From: Rhodovulum sulfidophilum
Lineage (GTDB): Bacteria; Pseudomonadota; Alphaproteobacteria; Rhodobacterales; Rhodobacteraceae
NCBI GenBank assembly: GCA_003241785.1
Contig: QFPW01000010.1
Location: forward strand, 71,545 to 135,544
DNA length: 64,000 nt
Direction of reading: 5' to 3'
The translations under genes and the position numbers were made by a program. The notes under the pieces were generated by a model, which made no database searches, was not told the origin of the DNA, and worked only from the letters and a program-made list of their open reading frames with translations. This document shows, piece after piece, positions 49,203-58,502 of this stretch. Numbering within the stretch: the first letter of the stretch is position 1; each line of letters opens with the position of its first letter.

Positions 49203-49231
49203 AGTTCAGCCCGAAACCGCCGTCGTTGCAA
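49203..49231 (-). promoter_or_regulatory. promoter of structured RNA copy 1
   Basis: On the minus strand TTGCAA (49231-49226), 17 bases, TGAACT (49208-49203), then two bases to the conserved GCGCAC at the RNA's 5' end. Copy 2 has the same element spacing. Confidence 0.5.
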
Positions 49232-49389
49232 GCGGAAATGGCGGCGAGAAAGGGCACGAGGCTCGGTTCGACCCTTCTCGCCGCCGATCGCCTCGGCTGT
49301 GTCGATACGAGGCGACGCCACCCGCCTAGCATGCTCGAAAGAGCCGGTGCAATTCTCGGATCTCGACAGCCGGCTGATCGAGGCGCGCG

Positions 49390-49632
49390 CTACCGGCCAT
49401 CCGGGAAGCGGGGGTCGACCTGGGTGTTCTGGAAGCAGGAGGCGCAGCACCAGATGCACAGGAAGGTGGCCAGCGGCGCCGCGAGGATCCCGACGCTCTT
49501 CGCGATCACCAGGGTCCCCATCGTGGTCAGGATCATGCTGAGCAGAAAGAAGACCACGTAGTAGGCGACGATGAACATCGCCCGCAGGAGGATCGTCGTG
49601 GCCACCGACATCCGCCGGAGAGCGACGCGCAT
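49390..49632 (-). CDS. small membrane protein, 80 aa
   Basis: ATG 49632 lies close to a GGAG/GGGGG stretch. Two hydrophobic segments (about residues 12-42 and 45-62) are followed by Cys-containing ICWCCASCF and a short polar tail. The basic N-terminus (MRVALRR) suggests a cytoplasmic start. It begins 5 bases after the stop of the upstream gene, so both are cotranscribed. Function unknown. Confidence 0.55.
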   Translation of the reverse strand: MRVALRRMSVATTILLRAMFIVAYYVVFFLLSMILTTMGTLVIAKSVGILAAPLATFLCIWCCASCFQNTQVDPRFPDGR

Positions 49633-49637
49633 GCCCC

Positions 49638-50495
49638 CTACTCCGCCGCGATCGCGCTACGGGACCGGTTCCGCGAGGCGCCTCGCCGCCCGGTCCCTTC
49701 CGGGGCTTCCGAGACCTCCTCGGCGATCTCGCCCGCGAGCTCCGGAGAGCCATCATGCAGCACGGGAACCGCGATGTCCGGCGGCAGCTCGGCGGTGGTC
49801 GTGACGGCTACCTCGCTCTGGCGTTCGCGGCGCCGCTCGCTCCGTCGGGCGACATCGTGCCGACGCTGGGCATCGCGATCGGAGCTGGCCTTCGCGCGCG
49901 CCGTCGTCACCCTCTGCTTGGCCTCTATCACCACGGCGCGCAGCGACATGCTGGTACGGTTCAGCGACCGTTGGGTATCTTCTTCCAGCTTCCGTAGAAC
50001 GTTGCCATCCAAATCGCCCATGATCGCCATGAACTGCGCGTGGCGCAGCAGCCGATCCGCCGAGAGGAAGCAGTCGAGGATTTGCTTGCCGCGCGGGCCG
50101 CTGATCTCGACATCGACCTTATAAGGGTTTCGATGCCGCGTGAGCTGAGCATTCGACAGCATTTCGTACTGCGAAAGATCCTCGGAGATCTTCGCGCTAA
50201 GGTGCGCGATATGCTCGTCGAACTTGATCAGGTAGGCGTTGTAGTCGGCGCGGGCGCGGATCCAGTGCCGCGCCACGAGATCCAGGAAAACCGCGTAGGT
50301 CTGCGTGGTTTCGAACCAGCGCACGAACTGCTGGTGGATCGCGGGACAGTGCAACTCCGCCTCGATTGTGATCGTAGGAAGTTGCGGACGAAGAAAGTGT
50401 TTTCCCTTTAGATCTCGGTATGCCTCGAACTGATCAATTTCCGTCCGAAGATCGAAAGGCAGCCGGTCCGGCGCATGGGACATCGCTTCCGCCAT
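49638..50495 (-). CDS. hypothetical protein, 285 aa, possibly DUF1845/AcaB-like
   Basis: ATG 50495 has GGGGAG before it. The first 190 residues are mainly helical (FETTQTYAVFLDLVARHWIRA, KFDEHIAHLSAKI), followed by a strand-rich patch (VDVEISGPRGKQILDCFLSADRLL) and a basic helical region (about 195-225). The last 60 residues are acidic and Pro-rich, ending SRSAIAAE. The middle part recalls the PFL_4669/DUF1845 proteins of integrative elements, one of which is the IncC activator AcaB. The resemblance is weak, so a regulatory role is only a suggestion. Confidence 0.4.
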   Translation of the reverse strand: MAEAMSHAPDRLPFDLRTEIDQFEAYRDLKGKHFLRPQLPTITIEAELHCPAIHQQFVRWFETTQTYAVFLDLVARHWIRARADYNAYLIKFDEHIAHLSAKISEDLSQYEMLSNAQLTRHRNPYKVDVEISGPRGKQILDCFLSADRLLRHAQFMAIMGDLDGNVLRKLEEDTQRSLNRTSMSLRAVVIEAKQRVTTARAKASSDRDAQRRHDVARRSERRRERQSEVAVTTTAELPPDIAVPVLHDGSPELAGEIAEEVSEAPEGTGRRGASRNRSRSAIAAE

Positions 50496-50583
50496 CTACA
50501 CTCCCCTTTTTCACGCTTCGCGGAAACTTTGTCACCCTTGCGCGCCTCGGCGCAAGCGGCATCGTTTCGGGGAGTTCGATTTC

Positions 50584-50612
50584 TTGCAGTATCAACCTTT
50601 TTTTGCTACTAA
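50584..50612 (+). promoter_or_regulatory. promoter of the repeat-containing membrane protein gene
   Basis: TTGCAG (50584-50589), 17 bases, TACTAA (50607-50612), followed 28 bases later by ATG 50641. Confidence 0.5.
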
Positions 50613-50640
50613 CGCTCCGTATCCGCAGGAGTGGACCGCG

Positions 50641-51105
50641 ATGGATAGTTTTATCTCCTTCCTGATCATCTATGGACCGAGCCCGGCACTGATCCTGCTC
50701 ATCCTGGCAGCCGTGATCGTCGGTCTCATCTGGCTCGGTGTAACCCGACCGCGCCGGCGGCGGCGTCGGATCGGACGCGGGATCTACGTCGTGGGGAGTC
50801 ATGCCGGCCGCTATGCGAGCCGGGGGTATCGAAACTCCGGTGCTGCAAAGACTTGGCGTCCGGACTGGGAGCGAGACGCATTCCCTTCGGTTTTTACTGA
50901 TCCATCCAGCGACACCGATCCGTATCGGGTAGGCGCTTTGAATCCTTTCAGCGGACGCTTCAATACCGGATCACCTAATGATTCCGATATCGATAGCAAT
51001 CCATATACGGTAGGCGCTTGGAATCCTTTCACCGGTCGTGTCAATACTGGATCTACCGATGACTTCGACGCTATGCCCCCGCCGATAGGATCGGAATACA
51101 CGTAG
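50641..51105 (+). CDS. membrane protein with tandem C-terminal repeat, 154 aa
   Basis: ATG 50641 follows GGAG; the frame extends to a TTG at 50584 that lies in the promoter. One membrane segment (about residues 5-33) is followed by a strongly basic stretch (RPRRRRRRIGRG), then two copies of a 30-residue unit: PYRVGALNPFSGRFNTGS and PYTVGAWNPFTGRVNTGS. It is the only plus-strand gene in this part and is convergent with traG (27 bases apart). I do not recognise it. Confidence 0.6.
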   Translation: MDSFISFLIIYGPSPALILLILAAVIVGLIWLGVTRPRRRRRRIGRGIYVVGSHAGRYASRGYRNSGAAKTWRPDWERDAFPSVFTDPSSDTDPYRVGALNPFSGRFNTGSPNDSDIDSNPYTVGAWNPFTGRVNTGSTDDFDAMPPPIGSEYT

Positions 51106-51132
51106 GGCATCATAGGCAATTCCGAGACCTAT

Positions 51133-54100
51133 CTATGAGTCGAGGTCGTCGCGTAGCTGCTTCTTCCCGGCGAAAATATGGCCGCCAATGGTGGTGGGTT
51201 GCCCGCCGTGCGCGGCCACCTCAACCGGCCACCACTGTTGCCAGCTGCTATTCGGGATGCCCCGCCGAAGCTGATCGTCCATTGCCTCGGGTGAGTAGTA
51301 ATGCGTAGCACCACCGGTGATATCGCCGGCTTGGCCGTCCATCACCGCCACCATGATCGCTCTGGCCTGCTCGTAGCGCGGGTCCCCGGGCCCGGTTTGA
51401 TGCGCGAGTGCGTTTCCTCCGTTTTCAGGGGAATTCAGCGCGCTGAACTGGCCGGGGATCGCGACTGTCATGAGTGAATCCCCCCACCGGTCATCTTCGA
51501 TCCGGTTCCGCAGCACGTTCGCAACCGCCTGCTGGCCCTCGACGCCCTGGTTCCCGGCCTCGCCGATCAGCGTTCTCGCGCCGCGATCGATGTCCTGCTC
51601 GGTGTAGCTGAGCGCCCCGCTATAGGATGCGCCGCCAAGCGTGATCGACGGCCCGTTTTTCGAGCCGTCATCGGCGATTTCCATTCCGAGCTGCGCCTCG
51701 GTCTTCGACTTGAGGTCGCCGTAGGATAGCACAGCTTCGGCGAGCTGAAGCCGCTCGGAGAAACCTTTGGCGGTCAACGCATTCCGCGCGAGCTCCCTGA
51801 TCGTTTCTCCTTCCTCTCCAGCCAGAGCGGGATTGCGCGCATGCATCTCCAGCATCCGGCCCTCGAAGTACCGCGCGTCATCCAACAAGCCGATGCCCGC
51901 GGCACCGATGCGCAGCTGCTCCAGGGCCATGTATTCCTTGACGTCGTCGCGGCCTTGCCCATGTGTCGCCTGTTCGAGCCGTTCCATCCTATTGGCGAAG
52001 GTCGCCTCGACTCCCTCGTTGCTCCGGTCGCTGCGATAGATGTACGCGAGCGCGTCCTGTTGCCCCTTCTCATCGTCGGTGAAGCCCAGCGTGTCGGTGA
52101 TGCCCTTCCAGACACCATCCTCTCGCATCCGCTCCGCCCAGTTCCTGCTGTCCGTGAGCGCCTCGATCCGCTCGTCGAGGTTTTTTCTCCCCGCGCTGAA
52201 GACCGAATGGACCTGGTTGCCCATGACCTCCTCGGAGGCGGCCCCCATGCCGGCCACCTGGCTCCTGAAGACATCCATCATGCCCAGGGGACTCTCCTGG
52301 TTCGCCAGCGTGTCTTTCACGACGCCGATATTGGTCCCGACCTTGAGCGCGAGCTCCTGCATGCGCTCGTCAGGAGGCCTGCCGTTCTGCTCCAGAAGCA
52401 GCAATTCGCCGTTGTCGACCTTGGAATGGAAGTCGACGCCGGAGCCGAAGGTGACCGCCTCGAGGAAATCGTCTCCGATCGCATTCAACGCGTTTAGCTG
52501 CTCCTCGGTCTTTCCCCCGAGAAAGCCTCCCATGCCTTGCAGCACGTACATGCCGGCGAAGGCCATACGCGCGTCCCGGTTATCACCGAGAGACTGATAG
52601 AGCTTGTCGTAGTTCTTGGTGTACATGTGCTCGACTTCGCCCATCACACCTGCCTCGCTGATCACGCGCATGAACTTGTCGAACAGCTCCGGATCCTTCG
52701 CGATGTTGTTGGCGACGGCGATGCCGTTGACGGAACCGGTCCCCACGTTCGCGCGCGTGCCGTCGGTGGACGTTTCGGAGCGCGAGTCGACAAATTGCGT
52801 CGCCTCGGTGGCCTGCGCCGAAGCCGTATCGGTGATCCCGCCGGCTTCCCCTACTCCCGTCTGATCGGATCGGCTGACGCTCTGATCGTTTCGCTGGCTA
52901 GCGGTATGGGTTACGTCGGACTTACTTATAATATTGAACCCACCCACGGCTGTCGACTGCGCGCCGATGCTCTCGTTCGTTCCTCGAGTGTCTTGGCTAG
53001 TTACTTGCCCTTGAATGCCTCCCCCCAAGCCACCACCCACTTTTAGAGGACCCGGAGTTGCCGCTGAGATCTCACCCTTCAGGCCCAAGGTGCCCGCCGT
53101 CTGCGATGTCAGCCCATCACCCACTGTCAGCTGCGCACCAAATGTGTCTTGGTTGTTCAAGCCCGCCTGCCCAGAGAGCGACCGACCCGCGACCGTCTGG
53201 ACGGCTTCGCCCCGCGCGTTGACCTTCGACTGATCCTCGCCTTCCCTGCGGGTGTAGTCGTCGCCCTGCCTGATGTCTCGTCCAGCCGCGACCGTTTTAC
53301 CGAAGTTCTGCGAGATCAGGTCAGCCTGGCTGACGCCGTGCGCGCGTGAGCGGTCGAGGGAGAAATAGAGGCTGCCGAACGAGGACGCCGCGCCGACGCC
53401 CTGCCACCCCTGCGAGGGCGAGTGCTCGAAGGAGGACTGCATGGCGTTGGTGGGCGCGCGGCTCAGCGTGTCGGCGAAGACCTTGTTCTCGTTGTAGTGG
53501 TCGGCGCCTGAGATCGCGCGCTGCAGACCGGTGCCGAACACCGCCGAGGTGCCATAGATCATCGCCATGGAGAGCATCGTCGTAATCGACAGCATCATGT
53601 AGCCGGTGTCTTCGAGCCGCATGGCGTGCTCGAGGAAACTTCGCGCGTGGGCGATCGAGTCGACGTCGCGGTTCGGAAACACCCGCGCCTGCATGTCCAT
53701 GAAGTCCAGCACGATCAGGACCGTGAGATGCCAGAGCTGGATCCAGACGAGAACCCAGAAATATTTCGCGGCCATCGGCCAGCCGATCGCCCCGAACACG
53801 AGCACAAGCAGCATGAGCGGCATGACCCCGTAGGCCCATGCCTCCAGGAAGGCGATCACCATGTTCATGGTTTCGAACAAAATCGCCGCGGCGCCGCGGT
53901 TGTTCTCGAGCCGCTGCACGAGGGCGTCGTTCAGCGCGGCGCGGGACGACTCGCCGCCGCCCTGGCCCTTGAACATCGCGGTACCGGTAGAGAGCGCGTT
54001 CATCCAGACGATCGATTTTACGAAGGCCCCTTCATCGTCGACCAGCGATTGCAAGGCCGCGCGGTAGCGAGGTCCGATCTCGGTGTCGCCAGGGTAGCGC

Positions 54101-54846
54101 TGCATGTAGTTGTTGAGCACCACCTCGAGCCCGTCGAGGAAGGCGGTGCTCCCCATGCCGGAATTCAGGTCGTCGAACGCATCCTCGCAGGCCATGTCCC
54201 CGGCCGTGGTGAGGACGCGGGCCCTATTGTTGATCCGGAAGGCGGCGTCGATGTCTCCGGAGGTCAGCTGCGAGTAGCTCACGCGCCCGGTGGCGAGCTC
54301 AGGGGCGACGCAGTCGAGAACATAGGCGCGCGCGTCGTGGTAGATGTGCAGCCCGCTCGGTCCCACAACGCCCTTGTTGTCGATATCGATCACCTCGGGC
54401 TGGGTCAGCATCCACTGGTAGGTGAGCGGCGCGCGGGTCCCGAACAGCACGCTGTTGTCGGTTGTGAGCCGCGTGTCGGCGAGCCCGAGCGCGGTTTCCA
54501 TCATCTCGGTGATCTCATGGCCGGTCAGGGTGATCAGGCTGATCGGGATCGCGACGCCGACCGGGATGGAATCGATCCGAGAAATCGCCCCGGTTCGATC
54601 ATTCTCGATCACCAGATCAGAGCGCGGGAGGATGGCCACGGTATAGAGGAAGGCGGGGATGAAGAATCCCATGATGCTGAACTGACCGCCGCGCAGCAGC
54701 CCCTGGAACAGAGAAGCGGCGAAACCGACGATCATCGACAGTGTCACCGCACCAAGGAAATTGTCCGAATCCGTGACCATCGCGACTTGCGACAGCACCT
54801 CCGTGACGACGGTAATGTCTCCCTTGACGTAGGCCATCAGTTCCAT
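51133..54846 (-). CDS. traG: TraG mating-pair stabilisation protein fused to a cell-wall hydrolase
   Basis: 1237 residues. The N-terminal 470 residues have the TraG_N multi-membrane region (GLLRGGQFSIMGFFIPAF, AWAYGVMPLMLLVLVFG, YFWVLVWIQLWHLTVLIV). A long Gln/Ser/Thr-rich stretch at about 480-770 and a helical region follow. Residues about 1085-1205 form a Hydrolase_2/SleB domain: ARTLIGEAGNQG (catalytic Glu in GEA), QAVANVLRNRI, FSALN and HYYSPEAM. F TraG (938) has no such domain. TraG acts in pilus assembly, mating-pair stabilisation and entry exclusion. Confidence 0.92.
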   Translation of the reverse strand: MELMAYVKGDITVVTEVLSQVAMVTDSDNFLGAVTLSMIVGFAASLFQGLLRGGQFSIMGFFIPAFLYTVAILPRSDLVIENDRTGAISRIDSIPVGVAIPISLITLTGHEITEMMETALGLADTRLTTDNSVLFGTRAPLTYQWMLTQPEVIDIDNKGVVGPSGLHIYHDARAYVLDCVAPELATGRVSYSQLTSGDIDAAFRINNRARVLTTAGDMACEDAFDDLNSGMGSTAFLDGLEVVLNNYMQRYPGDTEIGPRYRAALQSLVDDEGAFVKSIVWMNALSTGTAMFKGQGGGESSRAALNDALVQRLENNRGAAAILFETMNMVIAFLEAWAYGVMPLMLLVLVFGAIGWPMAAKYFWVLVWIQLWHLTVLIVLDFMDMQARVFPNRDVDSIAHARSFLEHAMRLEDTGYMMLSITTMLSMAMIYGTSAVFGTGLQRAISGADHYNENKVFADTLSRAPTNAMQSSFEHSPSQGWQGVGAASSFGSLYFSLDRSRAHGVSQADLISQNFGKTVAAGRDIRQGDDYTRREGEDQSKVNARGEAVQTVAGRSLSGQAGLNNQDTFGAQLTVGDGLTSQTAGTLGLKGEISAATPGPLKVGGGLGGGIQGQVTSQDTRGTNESIGAQSTAVGGFNIISKSDVTHTASQRNDQSVSRSDQTGVGEAGGITDTASAQATEATQFVDSRSETSTDGTRANVGTGSVNGIAVANNIAKDPELFDKFMRVISEAGVMGEVEHMYTKNYDKLYQSLGDNRDARMAFAGMYVLQGMGGFLGGKTEEQLNALNAIGDDFLEAVTFGSGVDFHSKVDNGELLLLEQNGRPPDERMQELALKVGTNIGVVKDTLANQESPLGMMDVFRSQVAGMGAASEEVMGNQVHSVFSAGRKNLDERIEALTDSRNWAERMREDGVWKGITDTLGFTDDEKGQQDALAYIYRSDRSNEGVEATFANRMERLEQATHGQGRDDVKEYMALEQLRIGAAGIGLLDDARYFEGRMLEMHARNPALAGEEGETIRELARNALTAKGFSERLQLAEAVLSYGDLKSKTEAQLGMEIADDGSKNGPSITLGGASYSGALSYTEQDIDRGARTLIGEAGNQGVEGQQAVANVLRNRIEDDRWGDSLMTVAIPGQFSALNSPENGGNALAHQTGPGDPRYEQARAIMVAVMDGQAGDITGGATHYYSPEAMDDQLRRGIPNSSWQQWWPVEVAAHGGQPTTIGGHIFAGKKQLRDDLDS

Positions 54847-54850
54847 GGGC

Positions 54851-56245
54851 TCAGTCCGCGAATGGGTTGGTGGTCACGAGGAAGCGGTACATGTCGGTGA
54901 AGGCCTGGGTGTCGGGCTGGTCGACCTTGGAGAGCAGGTCGCTCAGCTCCCGGCCCAGCCGATCCTCCGCGGCCTTGAAGTCGGTCGTCCGCCAGTTCTC
55001 GGCGAAAGCGGTGTCGTAGCGCTCCTGCGCCAGCTCCTGGTTCACCGCCGCGGTCGTCTGGACCAGGAAGAGCGCCGCCATCTCGATCGCGATGTATTCC
55101 TTATGCCGCTCGAACAGGATCCAGGGGCCGGTGCCGCCCGGTGGGGTGATGCTGGCGATCTTGATCAGCATCCCCCCGATCGATCCGAGGTTCAGCACGA
55201 GAGTCTCGCGCGCCGCCTCCTTCGCGGCGCTGGTACCATTCACGAGCTGGAACAGCACGGAGGAGGAATCGGTCGGGCCTGTCCCGATGTATTCTTCCTC
55301 GAGATGCTCGATCAGACCCTGAATGTCCTCCGTCGTGGTAGTGACGTTGAGGCATTTCTCGTCCTCGTCGCAGGAATAGACGTTCGCATTGTCGTTGCCG
55401 TAGACGAGATCCCGGACCGTGATCCGCGTCCCGGCGAGCCGCTGGACGTCGTTGGTGGTGTTGCCCTCCGCGTCCTCGATCGGGCCGGAGATGATGATCG
55501 AGCCGTAGATCGACATCAGCGCCTCGAGGATGTCCGGGTTGGTCGGTAGGTTGAAATCCCCGTCCATGTTCTTGATCGCCTTCCAGGTGACGTTCACGAC
55601 GAACTTCTCCTGGTAGGCATTGCTCCCGTCCGGCAGGGCCGTGTTGAGCGCCGTCACCGCCTCGTCCCAGCCATCCCAGAACGCGCCCCAGGAATCCTGC
55701 CAGGCGCCCGCGACGCTGGCGGTCGAGACGCCCTTCACATCTGACATGTTGAGGGCGCTGATTGAGTCGTTGACGATGCCCTGGGCGAGCTGGCACGAGT
55801 TGCCGGTGAACTCGTTCATAGCCTGCACCGACTTCTGCAAACCGGCGACGAGCGTCGCGCATTGCTCGCAGATGTTCTTGAGCGCGAGCTGGAACGCGTA
55901 GCCGGCGGCGTTCTGGGCCACGCTGCGCAAGAGCTGGACGAATTGCTCGGCGTTGATCATCGAGAACGAGCCGCCGAACATGTCGATCGCCCCGCAGGAG
56001 CTGGCGAAACTCGGGGGTGTGAAGTTCAGCACGTTCACATCGACGACCTGGCTCCGGATATAGACCGAGCCGCCGTAGAAGCCGCCACGCTGCATGGTCG
56101 CGATCGCCCCGCCGGTGTTGACCTGTACGTAGTCGCCGAGCATCTCGCCGAGCGCGCTGGAGAGATCCGCGCGCGCCGCGCCGCCGCCGGCGACCAGGGT
56201 CGCGCCGATGACGGCCGCGCCGAGCAGTCTGTTCCGAGCCCGCAT
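54851..56245 (-). CDS. traH: TraH pilus-assembly protein, 464 aa
   Basis: ATG 56245 (MRARNRLLG) starts one base after the traF stop. A signal peptide (to about GGAARA) leads to TraH: QVNTGGAIATMQRGGFYGGS, a CGAIDMFGGSFSMIN motif, a Cys pair in ICEQCATLV, and a helical C-terminus. TraH is a periplasmic/outer-membrane F-type assembly factor. Gene order traF-traH-traG is as in SXT and F. Confidence 0.95.
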   Translation of the reverse strand: MRARNRLLGAAVIGATLVAGGGAARADLSSALGEMLGDYVQVNTGGAIATMQRGGFYGGSVYIRSQVVDVNVLNFTPPSFASSCGAIDMFGGSFSMINAEQFVQLLRSVAQNAAGYAFQLALKNICEQCATLVAGLQKSVQAMNEFTGNSCQLAQGIVNDSISALNMSDVKGVSTASVAGAWQDSWGAFWDGWDEAVTALNTALPDGSNAYQEKFVVNVTWKAIKNMDGDFNLPTNPDILEALMSIYGSIIISGPIEDAEGNTTNDVQRLAGTRITVRDLVYGNDNANVYSCDEDEKCLNVTTTTEDIQGLIEHLEEEYIGTGPTDSSSVLFQLVNGTSAAKEAARETLVLNLGSIGGMLIKIASITPPGGTGPWILFERHKEYIAIEMAALFLVQTTAAVNQELAQERYDTAFAENWRTTDFKAAEDRLGRELSDLLSKVDQPDTQAFTDMYRFLVTTNPFAD

Positions 56246-56246
56246 G

Positions 56247-57227
56247 TCAGTTGTCTCCCTCGCCGACGCGAATGCCATCGGACCGTAGAAGCTCGTCGGC
56301 CTGGCGCAGAATGTCGGGGATCTCCCCGACCGGGGTATCGAGCGCGGCCGAGACCGGCGCGTTGACCGCCCGGGTCATCTGGTACTGGTCCGGGCTGATC
56401 AGCCCGGCGCGATACGCGACCGAAACGACGCGCTCCGTGATCTCCGCGCCCGCGGTCGGGTTCCACGTCACGGGATCGAAGCGGTTCGGCGGCGTCGCGA
56501 GGAAGATCGCGCCGCCCGTCGTCACGCCGAGCTGTTCGGAAATGCCCTGGTCGAAGGCGGTTTCGACGTTGAACTGGGGCGGGAGGATGGTGCCGTCGAG
56601 GCTGACCACGCGCCAGATGAGACCGTGGGTCTGGCTGAGGCGATGCAGGTTGTCCCCGACCATCGCGCAGGCCGAGCAATTCCTGTCCACGAAGAGGACG
56701 AGCGCGGAGCGGCTGAACAGATCCCGCAGCACCTCCTGGCGCCCCGCGGCCGCCTGGCCGTCGAGCATCTTCGCGAACTGGTCGGCTCGCGGCCGGCGGC
56801 GGTTCTCGTCGAGCGTGGGATGGCCGGTCGAGATCAGCTGCGCCACTTCCGAGAACCGCTCCGACTTGTCGAGCGCCTCGCGCTGGAGCAGGAAATACCG
56901 CTCGACGTTCTCGGGCGTGGGATCGTCCGTGGCGACATCGAGAGCGAGCGGCATGGCCTCGCGCAACCAGGCGGTAGAACCTGGCGTCGGCGCCTCGGCG
57001 GCGGGTGGCGCCTGGGTGGGCTCGGGCTCAGGAATCGGCGCCGGCGGGGTCAGGGCCACCGGCTCCGGCTCCGGCTCGATGACCTCCGGCTCCGGCGCCG
57101 GATCCTCGTACCAGAACCACCCGCGCGCGCGATCGTCGAAAAATTGCGATACATCCGCTCCAGCGACTTCGCGCGGCAGCATGGCGGAGAGCACAATCAC
57201 CGCGGGAAGTCCGCAACACAATCTCAT
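56247..57227 (-). CDS. traF: TraF thioredoxin-like transfer protein, 326 aa
   Basis: An N-terminal signal (to about VAGA) is followed by a Pro/Glu-rich linker (about 45-80) and the TraF domain: WLREAMPLALDVATDDPTPEN, the thioredoxin-like FVDRNCSACAM with both Cys (F TraF has lost one or both), and LSQTHGLIWRVVSLDG. It likely helps fold the disulfide-rich transfer proteins. First gene of the traF-H-G cluster; a terminator of the upstream operon lies at 57289-57319. Confidence 0.92.
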   Translation of the reverse strand: MRLCCGLPAVIVLSAMLPREVAGADVSQFFDDRARGWFWYEDPAPEPEVIEPEPEPVALTPPAPIPEPEPTQAPPAAEAPTPGSTAWLREAMPLALDVATDDPTPENVERYFLLQREALDKSERFSEVAQLISTGHPTLDENRRRPRADQFAKMLDGQAAAGRQEVLRDLFSRSALVLFVDRNCSACAMVGDNLHRLSQTHGLIWRVVSLDGTILPPQFNVETAFDQGISEQLGVTTGGAIFLATPPNRFDPVTWNPTAGAEITERVVSVAYRAGLISPDQYQMTRAVNAPVSAALDTPVGEIPDILRQADELLRSDGIRVGEGDN

Positions 57228-57288
57228 CGGCGCCGCTGGATTATCATATTCTCCCTCTCCGATAGAGACCTATAGCGCGATGTGTCTC

Positions 57289-57319
57289 AAAAAAAAAGAG
57301 AGATCCAATTGGATCTCTC
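57289..57319 (-). terminator. intrinsic terminator after the primase gene
   Basis: On the minus strand GAGAGATCC, AATT, GGATCTCTC, then nine T residues. It sits 13 bases after the primase stop and before traF. Confidence 0.92.
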
Positions 57320-57332
57320 ATTCAACGTATTT

Positions 57333-58490
57333 TCACGCATATTGCTCTTTTTGAGCTCCGCCGGTGTAGGCTTCGACGAAGGCGTCCGGACCGAGGGTCC
57401 GCAGCACGTCGTTCCAGTCGTTCGACGGTTTCATCGGGTGCGGTGGCGGCAGGATGATCCGAACCCGGATCCCCGACGCCTCGAGCCGCTCCTTCAGAAG
57501 AAGCGCATGGTGGACACCGGCCGCCTTCCCCGTCTTCGCGGAGATTTCGTCACGATCCGCCCAGATGGTCACGAAGCGGGTGCCCTCGAAAGGAACCCAG
57601 TTCGCGAGCAGCCGCGCGGTCGTGGCCGAGACCACCGGCTTTCCCGTGGCGAAGACCACGGACAAGCCATTCTCTATCCCCTCGGCGAGATTGACGTGGT
57701 GCGTGAACGCACTCTCGCCCTGGAGATGGATGCCGCCGTTGAGGGTGACATCGAGGCGCCGAAGCGCCTTGGTCGGCTCGGAGACGCGCGCCTTCATGAA
57801 CTCGATCGGATCGAGATAGGTCCGATGAAGCCCGGTCAGGACGCGGTTCTCGTCGCGGAAGGCCGACAGGAGCCCGGGATACTCGCGCGAGCGGGTATCG
57901 CCATCTTCGCGGTAGTAGAGCCTCGGGTGGAAGCGGATCAGGAATTGCTTGTTGATCAGTCTCCGGCTCGCGATACCGCGGGCGCCCATCAGGTAGCGGA
58001 TCGCCGGATGCTCGTCGGGAAGATCGGCGAGCTTGCTGGCATCCGCCCAGAGGCGGCGCAGCAGCAGCATCCGTTTCTCGACTTCCGCCGCGTCCGGTCC
58101 CGCCGGCGCGGTCGCGACCATCTTGCGCGGAAGCGGGCTTTCGCGCGGCGCGGAGCGGTCCCAGCCGAGCCACTGTTCGAGGATCGTGAGCGCGTCCTTT
58201 TCCGGGCAGCCCTCGATCATCATCACCAGGTCGAGCCCGTTGCGCGCGCCGCCGCAGGTGTTGCAGATCCCGCCGCCCGTCTGATCGAAATCATCGTAGA
58301 AGCGGAATCCGTCACCGGCGGCTTTGCCGGTGCCGTGCATCGGGCAGGTGATCCGGGACTTGCCGGGACGCGCGAGCGCGCCCTCGAAAGCCGGATAGCG
58401 GTCGAGAAAGAAGGCGCGCCAGCGCCCGGCCATCGCCGACTTCGCGCGTGCGAAGCCGCCTTGCCGTCTAACCATTGTCGTGGCAGCCAT
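57333..58490 (-). CDS. phage/plasmid-type primase with zinc finger and Toprim domain, 385 aa
   Basis: ATG 58490 follows AGGAG. The N-terminal zinc finger has Cys49-x2-His52 (CPMHG) and Cys76-x2-Cys79 (CNTCG). The Toprim domain has NLAEGIENGLSV near 268 (catalytic Glu) and WADRDE near 313 (DxD-type pair). This is the layout of DUF7146/VirE-like plasmid primases. It would prime lagging or complementary-strand synthesis after transfer. The upstream 79-residue gene ends 12 bases before it. Confidence 0.85.
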   Translation of the reverse strand: MAATTMVRRQGGFARAKSAMAGRWRAFFLDRYPAFEGALARPGKSRITCPMHGTGKAAGDGFRFYDDFDQTGGGICNTCGGARNGLDLVMMIEGCPEKDALTILEQWLGWDRSAPRESPLPRKMVATAPAGPDAAEVEKRMLLLRRLWADASKLADLPDEHPAIRYLMGARGIASRRLINKQFLIRFHPRLYYREDGDTRSREYPGLLSAFRDENRVLTGLHRTYLDPIEFMKARVSEPTKALRRLDVTLNGGIHLQGESAFTHHVNLAEGIENGLSVVFATGKPVVSATTARLLANWVPFEGTRFVTIWADRDEISAKTGKAAGVHHALLLKERLEASGIRVRIILPPPHPMKPSNDWNDVLRTLGPDAFVEAYTGGAQKEQYA

Positions 58491-58502
58491 GGCGGTCTCC
58501 TT

